A DNA stretch of 59,580 bases from positions 1 through 59,580 of the forward strand of contig CALUHC010000040.1 in assembly GCA_944320355.1 (NCBI GenBank). Reading direction: 5' to 3'. Below the pieces are notes generated by a model. The model searched no databases, was not told the origin of the DNA, and saw only the letters and a program-made list of their open reading frames with translations. The first letter of the stretch is position 1. Each line of letters begins with the position of its first letter. This DNA is from an uncultured Prevotella sp. (GTDB lineage: Bacteria; Bacteroidota; Bacteroidia; Bacteroidales; Bacteroidaceae). Below, in pieces: positions 18,691 through 26,032 of the stretch. Both the position numbers and the translations under genes were made by a program.

Positions 18691-18774
18691 TAGGAAGGTC
18701 TGCCCCCTGCCGTCGGCCTTTTGCCGACGGCGGGGCGGCAGTCCGATTCTTGTCTTGCCCAAAACATAAAGACG

Positions 18775-19368
18775 ATGAACAGTAAACGATACTTAGGCAT
18801 TCTGGCTTGCCTCGTGCTGTGGCTTTCGGCCGCGCGGGCAGCCCATTGGGAGTGCAACATCTATGACTACCGGTACGACATGACCGTATATGCGTCGCTT
18901 CAGCTCAGCGGCCGCAACGTTGCGGCCTCCGATGCTTACGAGATTGCGGCGTTCTGCGGTGACGAGTGCCGCGGCGTGGCCACCGTAGAGACCGTTCCCG
19001 GCACAGGCGCGTCATATTATTACCTGCGTGTGCGCAGCAACGCCACCGACGGCGAGACGATAACCTTCAGGTGTTACGACGTTGCCACCGGCGAGGAGAT
19101 AGAGCTTGGCGAGACCCTTGCCTTCGCCTCGCAGTCCATGACGGGCTATCCCAGCGAGCCGTTCGTGCTCACCGGCACGGGCAGTGTGACGATGGGTGAT
19201 GTCAATGGGGATGGAAGATATTCTGCCATAGATGTGACCTTGCTTATAGGTAGAATTCTTGAGCGGGAGAGTCCGGCGTTTATAGAAGCAGCTGCTGATG
19301 TAAGTGGAGATGGTAGAATTTCTGCCATAGATGTAACAATGTTAATAGGCATAATATTGAATCAATAA
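18775..19368 (+). CDS. Secreted protein with C-terminal type I-like dockerin
   Basis: 197 aa. The ATG at 18775 starts a clear signal peptide (MNSKRYLGILACLVLWLSAA); an earlier in-frame start at 18721 would spoil it. Residues 25-130 are a beta domain with AFCGDECRG, also found near the end of the preceding 2277-residue protein. Residues about 138-197 are a dockerin module: two calcium-loop repeats, GDVNGDGRYSAIDVTLLIG and ADVSGDGRISAIDVTMLIG. Dockerins bind cohesin domains in cellulosome-like complexes. A cohesin-like domain is encoded 6 bp downstream, which suggests that the two neighbours bind each other. The dockerin codons are much more AT-rich than the first two thirds of the gene. Confidence 0.87.
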   Translation: MNSKRYLGILACLVLWLSAARAAHWECNIYDYRYDMTVYASLQLSGRNVAASDAYEIAAFCGDECRGVATVETVPGTGASYYYLRVRSNATDGETITFRCYDVATGEEIELGETLAFASQSMTGYPSEPFVLTGTGSVTMGDVNGDGRYSAIDVTLLIGRILERESPAFIEAAADVSGDGRISAIDVTMLIGIILNQ

Positions 19369-19374
19369 ACTATT

Positions 19375-21144
19375 ATGGAAAATCAAATGAGAAAAATTTT
19401 GATGATTGCATTTCTTGTTTTGGGAATACAATCTGTGTCAGCCGTAAACGAGTTGACAATCAGTGATTTTAAAATAATGCCGGGAGAAGAGGTAGAGGTT
19501 GCTGTTGATTTGACCAATGACCTTGATATTATGACGGCTCAGATGGACATAACATTGCCGGAAGGTCTCTCGTTCGTGCAAGGTTATTATGACGAAACAT
19601 TAGATGTTTATAATTATCATCAACTTACGGACAGGCAGCGTGGGCATACTTGTTCTTCCAACATTACATCAACCGGTAGTTTGAGAATATTTGCTACGAA
19701 CATGAATATGCTTGGTTTCCGTGAAAACTCCGGGGCAATAGTTACATTCAAGGTTCGTGCTGCCGATGATGTGGCTTTGGGTTACCAGCATATAGTGCTG
19801 TCTAATGTAGAGTTGAACACCCCAGATTATCAGATCATAGAGCAAGAGGTGGTAGAACGGACTGTCAAAATCTACAACAACTTCGACATCACAGTTCCCG
19901 AAACCACGGGCGGAACCGTATCGGGTGCCGGCTCATACGAGTGGGATACCGAGGCCACGCTTACGGCCACTGCCGCCGAGGGATATTCTTTCGAGAAGTG
20001 GTCTGACGAGACAACCGACAACCCCTACACCTTCACGGTGACCGAGGCCAAGGAAATCTCGGCTGTGTTCACGCCGAACAGCTACACCATCACCTATATG
20101 CTCGATGGCGAGAAGTTTGCCACTGACGAGGTTACGTTCGGCTCTGAGATAACTGCTCCCGAGGTGCCGGCTCGCGAGGGTTATACCTTCAGTGGTTGGG
20201 TCGACGTTCCCGAGACCATGCCTGCCCGCGACCTCACCGTCAGTGGCAGCTATACGGTGAATACATACAACGTGATTTACGTTGTTGACGGCGAGGAGTA
20301 CAAGCGCGTTGAGGTAGCTTACGGTGCTGAGATACCCGCCGAGGCCGCTCCCGAGCGCGAGGGATATACCTTCAGCGGCTGGAGCGAGGTGCCTGCCACC
20401 ATGCCCGCCGGGAATGTTACCGTTACGGGTTCGTTTACCGTCAACAGCTACACCATCACCTATATGCTCGATGGCGAGGAGTTCGCCACTGACGAGGTGG
20501 AGTTCGGTTCGGCAGTGACTGCTCCGGAAGTTCCCGATCGCGAGGGCTATACCTTCAACGGTTGGGCCGATGTACCCGAGACCATGCCCGCCCGCGACCT
20601 CACCATCAGCGGCAGCTATACGGTGAACACGTACAGCGTGATTTACGTTGTTGACGGCGAGGAGTACAAGCGCGTTGAGGTAGCTTACGGCTCTGAGATA
20701 CCCGCCGAGGCCGCTCCCGAGCGCGAGGGTTATACCTTCAGCGGCTGGAGCGAGGTGCCTGCCACCATGCCCGCCGAGGATGTTACCGTTACGGGTTCGT
20801 TTACTGTCAACACCTATACCATCACTTACATGGTCGATGGCGAGGTTTATGCCACAGTAGATGTTGAATATGGCCAGGCGGTAGAGCCTCTTGGCGAGCC
20901 TGTGCGCGAGGGTTATGTGTTCAGCGGCTGGTCGGGTCTGCCCGAAACTATGCCCGCCGAGGATGTTGTGGTGACCGGTTCGTTCGTCCTCGATGGCATC
21001 AGCAGCATCACCGCCGACACGCTTGTGGATGTTTACTCGTTGCAGGGTGTCAAGCTCAAGGATGACATTCCCGCCGGAAAGCTTAAGGAAGAGCTCGGCC
21101 GTGGTCTGTACATCGTTAACGGCTACAAGGTGATGATACCGTAA
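19375..21144 (+). CDS. Cohesin-like protein with five Listeria-Bacteroides repeats
   Basis: 589 aa; a start at 19387 is also possible and gives a cleaner signal peptide (MRKILMIAFLVLGIQSVSA). Residues about 25-165 look like a cohesin-type beta sandwich (KIMPGEEVEVAVDLTNDL, MDITLPEGLSF, GAIVTFKVRAADDVALG, HIVLSNVEL). Residues 170-235 are an InlB-B/divergent repeat. Residues 236-540 hold five 61-residue Flg_new (Listeria-Bacteroides) repeats with REGYTFSGW. The last 50 residues (VDVYSLQGVKLKDD... GLYIVNGYKVMIP) resemble a type IX sorting tail. It probably acts as a surface anchor for the dockerin neighbour. A terminator follows. Confidence 0.82.
   Translation: MENQMRKILMIAFLVLGIQSVSAVNELTISDFKIMPGEEVEVAVDLTNDLDIMTAQMDITLPEGLSFVQGYYDETLDVYNYHQLTDRQRGHTCSSNITSTGSLRIFATNMNMLGFRENSGAIVTFKVRAADDVALGYQHIVLSNVELNTPDYQIIEQEVVERTVKIYNNFDITVPETTGGTVSGAGSYEWDTEATLTATAAEGYSFEKWSDETTDNPYTFTVTEAKEISAVFTPNSYTITYMLDGEKFATDEVTFGSEITAPEVPAREGYTFSGWVDVPETMPARDLTVSGSYTVNTYNVIYVVDGEEYKRVEVAYGAEIPAEAAPEREGYTFSGWSEVPATMPAGNVTVTGSFTVNSYTITYMLDGEEFATDEVEFGSAVTAPEVPDREGYTFNGWADVPETMPARDLTISGSYTVNTYSVIYVVDGEEYKRVEVAYGSEIPAEAAPEREGYTFSGWSEVPATMPAEDVTVTGSFTVNTYTITYMVDGEVYATVDVEYGQAVEPLGEPVREGYVFSGWSGLPETMPAEDVVVTGSFVLDGISSITADTLVDVYSLQGVKLKDDIPAGKLKEELGRGLYIVNGYKVMIP
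20087..20993 (+). repeat. Intragenic tandem repeat, 183-bp units in A-B-A-B-C order
   Basis: The five Flg_new units of the cohesin-like gene are 183 bp each. Units 1 and 3 (starting NSYTITYMLDGE) match each other, and units 2 and 4 (starting with N-T-Y then V-I-Y-V-V-D-G-E-E-Y) are almost identical in DNA. This points to duplication of a 366-bp block. Such repeats can vary in number between strains. Confidence 0.85.
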
Positions 21145-21169
21145 GCTTTGTAACTTTTCATGGATTTTC

Positions 21170-21205
21170 CGCGCGGATAGGTTCGTTTCCTGTCCGCGCG
21201 TTTTA
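21170..21205 (+). terminator. Terminator of the surface-protein operon
   Basis: The hairpin CGCGCGGATAGG...CCTGTCCGCGCG with a seven-base loop is followed by TTTTAG. It lies 26 bp after the cohesin-like gene's stop. Confidence 0.88.
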
Positions 21206-21459
21206 GTCTCTATTGTTTGTTCATGTGCCGTTTCTGTCTTTCACCATTGGTTGCCAGAAGAGTCAGATGAACGTCCGTATTTTCATTCATGGCTTGGTAT
21301 GGGTATAGAAAACACCTTTTTGTAATGGCATCATTAGTCATTCTTTTCACATTGGTTACGTGGTTATTGCATACCGCTTGGTTGAAAACAGTTCTGTTTC
21401 GTTCTTCTAATCGAATATTTCCATTATCTTTGCAACTCTGTCCCCCTGTTTTTTTGAGA

Positions 21460-21682
21460 TACTTGCAAATGTGCAACTGAAAACGCCTTCTGCCGTCTTG
21501 TTTTTCGGTATGTGCCATATCTCAGCGCGAAACGAGCCGTTTCGCGCTGAGATATGGCCCGTTTTGGCCTGTAAAACGGGCTGTATCGGAAGCCAAAACG
21601 GTGCGTTCTGCAACTCGCTGGGTGCCAGGCGGTTGGCCGAAACGGGATTTGCCGTGGCAATTAACGTAAAAATGTTAAAGGC
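21460..21682 (+). repeat. RF1 element, copy B
   Basis: Full copy, 223 bp, from TACTTGCAAATGTGCAACTG to TTAACGTAAAAATGTTAAAG. Its interior can be cut into five 22-bp units, each with a GTTT/AAAC near-palindrome. It lies between the converging surface operon and MACPF operon. A -7-like TATCTTTG (21425-21432) stands 28 bp before it. Confidence 0.88.
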
Positions 21683-21757
21683 AATATATGGCGATCTGCG
21701 GCCACGGTGCGTGCGGTGAGCGCGGGCATTTATCTTTGGCTTTGCCGAAACAGATTC

Positions 21758-23881
21758 TCATTCGAGGTATTCGGACATGGTGCTGAGGAACACGTTGTCA
21801 TAGTGCTCCACGTTGTACATCATGGCGTGCGAGCCTGTGGTGTGGCGCGCGCATGAATAGTAGAGGTCGCGCAGCGACACGCCGGTGTGGGAGTCTATCT
21901 CGTTTTGGAATGCCCGCGTGAATCCGTTGGACAGCCAGATGCCCATCTCGGTGTCTTTCATGTCGGCCTTCGACGGCTCATAGGGGTTGGCGGCGGTCAT
22001 GACCACCAGTCCGGGTATGCCCTCGCAGGCTTCGCCGATGGTGCCCGAGTAGCAGGCGTCGAGGGCGAAGAACATCTTGCGGTACTTGCCGGCGCTGTGC
22101 ATGTCGCTCACCGCGCGGCGCACTTCGGCTGCGGTCACGTCTCCGCCGCTGCCCCATGCCAGTGAGTTGGCGTTGCCGTGGCCGCACCAGAACATGATGA
22201 CGTTGTCGGCGGGGCCGCTGCCCACCACCTCGGGCAGCCGCTCGCTGCGGTTGCCGAGCATGATGTCGCGCAGGTCGGCGAAGCTTATGTCGCTCAGGCG
22301 GTAGTCCACCCGCACGTCGTGGTATAGGTTTTCGCCGTCTGGCCGTATTCTCACCACGCCCGGGTGTATGTTGTTGGGGTTGTCTGCCAGGTTGTCTTCC
22401 ATCACGAGTATGATGTGGCTGTCGTCATATCCGTGGCGGCGCAGCAGCTGGTACATGGCCAGCGCGTCGGCCTGGTGGCGGTAGTTGACCCAGTCGTCCG
22501 ACGCTCCCACCACCACGGCCCAGCGGTCCTTGAGGGCTGGATAGACGGAGTCGCGCTGGTGCTTGTTGAAGGTCATCATGCCGCTCGTCTGCCATTCCCA
22601 CGCCTGCACGGTGGATATGGTGCGCGAGCTGCCGTCGGTGGATAGGTATTCCATCACGGCCACTTGCCCGTGGTGCAGGCCCCAGTTGCAGTATGTGGTG
22701 TTCAGCACGCTGGCGTGGGTGCGCTCGTCGAATGTCCAGTCGCCCGTCACGCCGCCGAGGTCTATGCGCGCCCCGTTGCGCAGCATGGCGAAGGCAGTGC
22801 TCATGTCGCCGGGCAGCCAGCTGCCGCCCCACGCCTCGCGTCCGTCCGCGATGTCGAGCATGGCGTCGTTCAGTGTGCCTTGGCCGGCCGCCTCGTGGCG
22901 TGCCAGTGCGTAGGCGAGCATGGTCAGCGCGTCGAAAAGGTGGGCCTCGCCGGTGATTGGCGTTTCGCCGAAGCGGGTCCTGTATATGGTGTTGAACCCC
23001 GACTCGGGCGCTGCCGACGGCGCCAGCCCGTCATACTCGTCGTGGCGTAGCCTGGGCAGTATGGCCGACGAGAACATCATGTCGGAGCAGAGCACCTTGG
23101 GAAAGGTGAAGAAGCTGCCGCTCTCTGCCTCTATCCTTTCTATCTCGTCGTCGAGGGCGAGCGCGTCCGGTGCGCTGCCCGGCACGAATATCAGCGCGTT
23201 GTTGCTTTTCCCGGTGCCTGCGGCCAGCCTCCTTGCCATGGAGCGGATGTCGGCCTCAGAGCGGTATGTGGTCACTTCGGCAACGTTGAGCCCCAGTTCA
23301 GTGGCCTGAAAGGCGAACCAGTCGCTGAAACTCTTTCCGTAGTCATCGTCGGGGGCGAGCAGGCTCACATTCTTCTTCTCCAGCAGCCGCGCCTGCGTGA
23401 GCAGCAGCTCGCACTGCGTTATGTCCGACTGGGCGAGATTCCATACATAGCCGCTGCCTGCGTATATGCGCTGGAATTCTGTCGATGTGGCCACGGGCAG
23501 TATCAGCGTGCGCTGTCTCTCGCGGCATATCTGCGCCGCCTTGCGCGCGTTTGCCGACAACTTCGGGCCTATTATGGCAGCGTAGCCGTCGTCAGCGGCG
23601 GCCTGCCCGGCGGCGGCCGTCCAGTCGGGCGAGTCCTCGTCGTGCCACTCTATCTCTATCTTCACCCTCTCGGGCAGCCCTTCCTGCGCCTTGTCTATGT
23701 TGTCCAGGGCCCATGCTGCCGTGCGCTCCCACCGTTCCTGCTCGGTGGCGGGCATGATGACGGCCACCTTGTATGTGGTGGTGCGTCCCGCCGCCGGCGC
23801 TCCGCCGTCGTTGTCGGAGCAGGCCGCGAGCACGGATGCGGCCGCGAGCAGCCCTGCTGCCCATTTACTTGTCGGTGTCAT
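21758..23881 (-). CDS. Lipoprotein: LivJ-like binding domain fused to legumain-type C13 protease
   Basis: 707 aa. The N-terminus is a lipoprotein signal (lipobox LAAC, Cys20). Residues about 38-350 match type-I periplasmic binding proteins of the LivJ/Peripla_BP_6 type (VAVIMPATEQERWERTAAWA, then IIGPKLSANARKAA and LILPVATSTEFQ). Residues about 445-705 match the C13 legumain/GPI8 peptidase family: WAVVVGASDDWVNYRHQAD, PGVVRIRPDGENLYHDV, GHG with catalytic-type His568, and DACYSG with catalytic-type Cys610. The His-Cys spacing of 42 is close to that of legumains. Legumains cleave after Asn or Asp. It is the last gene of the six-lipoprotein operon and its start overlaps the previous gene by 17 bp. 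It may sense a ligand and process a partner protein at the membrane; the target is not known. Confidence 0.88.
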   Translation of the reverse strand: MTPTSKWAAGLLAAASVLAACSDNDGGAPAAGRTTTYKVAVIMPATEQERWERTAAWALDNIDKAQEGLPERVKIEIEWHDEDSPDWTAAAGQAAADDGYAAIIGPKLSANARKAAQICRERQRTLILPVATSTEFQRIYAGSGYVWNLAQSDITQCELLLTQARLLEKKNVSLLAPDDDYGKSFSDWFAFQATELGLNVAEVTTYRSEADIRSMARRLAAGTGKSNNALIFVPGSAPDALALDDEIERIEAESGSFFTFPKVLCSDMMFSSAILPRLRHDEYDGLAPSAAPESGFNTIYRTRFGETPITGEAHLFDALTMLAYALARHEAAGQGTLNDAMLDIADGREAWGGSWLPGDMSTAFAMLRNGARIDLGGVTGDWTFDERTHASVLNTTYCNWGLHHGQVAVMEYLSTDGSSRTISTVQAWEWQTSGMMTFNKHQRDSVYPALKDRWAVVVGASDDWVNYRHQADALAMYQLLRRHGYDDSHIILVMEDNLADNPNNIHPGVVRIRPDGENLYHDVRVDYRLSDISFADLRDIMLGNRSERLPEVVGSGPADNVIMFWCGHGNANSLAWGSGGDVTAAEVRRAVSDMHSAGKYRKMFFALDACYSGTIGEACEGIPGLVVMTAANPYEPSKADMKDTEMGIWLSNGFTRAFQNEIDSHTGVSLRDLYYSCARHTTGSHAMMYNVEHYDNVFLSTMSEYLE

Positions 23882-24914
23882 GTTCGCGTTCCTTTCTTAT
23901 GGCTTCGTCTTTGTGTGCGGCCCGTGCCTTGTTCCAGTAGTCGGGGTCGGTCGCGTAGTATTCCTCCATATAGTCGGTGTCGGTGTAGAAATATGGCGAG
24001 GTCACGATGTCCGTCACGCCCGATTCCAGCCCGTATGTGGCGTGCCCCGCTGCCATTGAGCCGTTGAGCCACGCCGTGAGGTAGCGTTCTGCCAGGCTGT
24101 CTATCTTGACCACTATGGAGTATGGCACGTTCTGGCAGCGCAGCGAGCAGTCGGCATCCATGCCTATGACCATGGTGAGGCTGAACACCTCGCGCGCCTG
24201 CTTGTACACGCCGTTGTTGGAGCCTCCAGCCAGCGGCAGTATCACCGTGCTGTCCAGCTGTCCGGTCATGCGGTATGCGCTGTCTGCCATGTCGAATCCC
24301 TCCGGGCCGTCGGCCAGGTACATCACCCCGGCCTGGCCTCCGCCCCCGTCGGCGTATCCGTCGGAGAATCCTTCTATGGCGGCGTTGAGCGTGCTGTTGC
24401 CCGGCATGGCGGCCAAGACTGTGGCCGAGGTGTGCTCCGAGCACATCCTTCCGGCCAGCCACGCCGCCCCGTAGCGGTCGATGGCGAACGATGTCACGCC
24501 CTGCGGCAGGTCGTCGCCGTCGCTCTCGAAGATTAGTATGCGCCGGTTTGGCGCGAGGCTCACGTCTCTGTCCCTCAGTGGTTCGGCGTAGCTGTCCTCG
24601 GCCAGCACGAGCAGGCTCTGCGCCCCGCCGCCACCCTCGGCGAGCCATGTGTCGATGGCCCGCCGGGCATCGGCAGTGTCGGCAGCCCGGATGAGCGACA
24701 TCCGCACGTCGTTCTTCTCGTAGAAGCGCATGATGCCGGCCATTATCAAGTCGTTGTAGCCCATGTCGCCGAGGCCGCCCATGGATGTTATCACCGTTAG
24801 CCGCGGCTTCTGGTCATCGGGCGGCGTTCCGCCCGGCCCTTCGTCGGAGCAGCCCGCCATGGCTGGCAATAGGATGAAAATGGCGATAATTGTCCTGATC
24901 GGAAATATTCTCAC
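23865..24914 (-). CDS. BMP/PnrA-like substrate-binding lipoprotein
   Basis: 349 aa. The lipoprotein signal is MRIFPIRTIIAIFILLPAMAGC (Cys22). The remainder resembles the BMP (basic membrane protein, PnrA/Med) family of periplasmic binding proteins: VITSMGGLGDMGYND near residue 45, then ILIFESDGDD, SFAIDRYGAAWLAGRM and LPLAGGSNNGVYKQA. Classical members bind nucleosides for ABC import, but no permease or ATPase gene is nearby. It ends inside the C13-protease gene and starts 11 bp after the preceding gene, so it belongs to the MACPF operon. A receptor or sensor role is more likely here than transport (inference). Confidence 0.78.
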   Translation of the reverse strand: MRIFPIRTIIAIFILLPAMAGCSDEGPGGTPPDDQKPRLTVITSMGGLGDMGYNDLIMAGIMRFYEKNDVRMSLIRAADTADARRAIDTWLAEGGGGAQSLLVLAEDSYAEPLRDRDVSLAPNRRILIFESDGDDLPQGVTSFAIDRYGAAWLAGRMCSEHTSATVLAAMPGNSTLNAAIEGFSDGYADGGGGQAGVMYLADGPEGFDMADSAYRMTGQLDSTVILPLAGGSNNGVYKQAREVFSLTMVIGMDADCSLRCQNVPYSIVVKIDSLAERYLTAWLNGSMAAGHATYGLESGVTDIVTSPYFYTDTDYMEEYYATDPDYWNKARAAHKDEAIRKEREHDTDK

Positions 24915-24925
24915 TGTATTATTGT

Positions 24926-26029
24926 TTAATAAACCAGTGTGTACTTGCTGTTACGCTCGCTTGTTGGCATATAATCGAACTCGAAACTTTTTGAGAAGTG
25001 GAAGCTCTCCTTGCCCTGGTCGCGTTGATACTTCTTGTTGCAAGTGTTGTATTCAATGTGCTCTTTTGCGGGCTTTCTGTTGAGGCCAATGGTGATTTGG
25101 TCAATGTATATGCGGTAATGGTGGTCGGACGGCCCCCAGTGGAACTTGAGGTTCCCCACGTTCGTATTGTAAAGGAACGGCACGTCATCCAGTGCTTCCA
25201 CATCGTATTGTACGTGTGCCGCCTTGAATAACCTGCGCGCAGCGTCTCTGCCAAGGTTGTTCACAAGCTCGTTCAAAGCGCAAAGCGCCTCATCGCTTGT
25301 GGAAATGTCCCTGTAGATGGAGTTTGGCAACGCGTTTTTGGTCGCGCCATTAGAGCCTCTGTATCTTGTGAGCGTCCATTCGTCTTGGTTTCCGCTCAGG
25401 GCTATCATCAGCCCTTTTGGGCCATATTGCTTTTCCCTTACACAGATATAATATTTGGAAGTGTTTTTGTTGTCTTGCCAAACGCTTCCCAATGTGAACG
25501 GCGTTGTCGTTGCGTTTTCCGGCCACAGGCTGGTGGGGATGAAGCAAATGCGCTCCATGCCGGGCAGCTCCTTGAAGTTTACCTCAACGACGGCGTACAA
25601 GTCCATTCTGCTTTGAGGCTTGAATGTCAGTGAGCCGTGGCCGTTGATGTTGTAAGTTATCGTACCGTCGGCTCCCGTGGTGATGTTTTCCTCATCGTCC
25701 TGCGGTATTATGAAATTGGTGAAATCCTCCACAGCGTCCTCGTAAGATTCAACTCCTACATAGTAGTCTCGGGGTGAAGTCTCGTCGATGGGCTCGCCGT
25801 ATTTCGGCGAGTAGGTCATTGTGCCGTCAGCATTTCTGATAGTATCGCTTAGGTTTGCCAGTGTTATGATGGCATGGATGGAGTCATCTTCAGCCTTCTC
25901 TTCCCTCAGATATCTGGCCTCGTCATCAGTGTAGGCCTGTGTCTCATCACTGTCTGAGCAAGAGAGTGTTGCTGTGATTGCAGCCAGCGCGCCAAAAACA
26001 ATGATGGATTTTGATAATAATGTTGTCAT
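24926..26029 (-). CDS. Lipoprotein of unknown function in the MACPF operon
   Basis: 367 aa. The lipoprotein signal ends LSCSDSDE (Cys24). The rest is not recognised: an acidic N-terminal part (60-130), a beta-rich centre (SLTFKPQSRMDLYAVVEVNF), and a C-terminal part with FHWGPSDHHYRIYID, which could be a binding fold. It lies 3 bp after the 795-residue MACPF gene and 11 bp before the BMP-like gene, so it is co-transcribed. Its base composition is more AT-rich than the neighbouring genes. Possible roles are immunity, chaperone or receptor for the pore proteins; none can be shown from sequence. Confidence 0.72.
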   Translation of the reverse strand: MTTLLSKSIIVFGALAAITATLSCSDSDETQAYTDDEARYLREEKAEDDSIHAIITLANLSDTIRNADGTMTYSPKYGEPIDETSPRDYYVGVESYEDAVEDFTNFIIPQDDEENITTGADGTITYNINGHGSLTFKPQSRMDLYAVVEVNFKELPGMERICFIPTSLWPENATTTPFTLGSVWQDNKNTSKYYICVREKQYGPKGLMIALSGNQDEWTLTRYRGSNGATKNALPNSIYRDISTSDEALCALNELVNNLGRDAARRLFKAAHVQYDVEALDDVPFLYNTNVGNLKFHWGPSDHHYRIYIDQITIGLNRKPAKEHIEYNTCNKKYQRDQGKESFHFSKSFEFDYMPTSERNSKYTLVY

Positions 26030-26032
26030 TTT

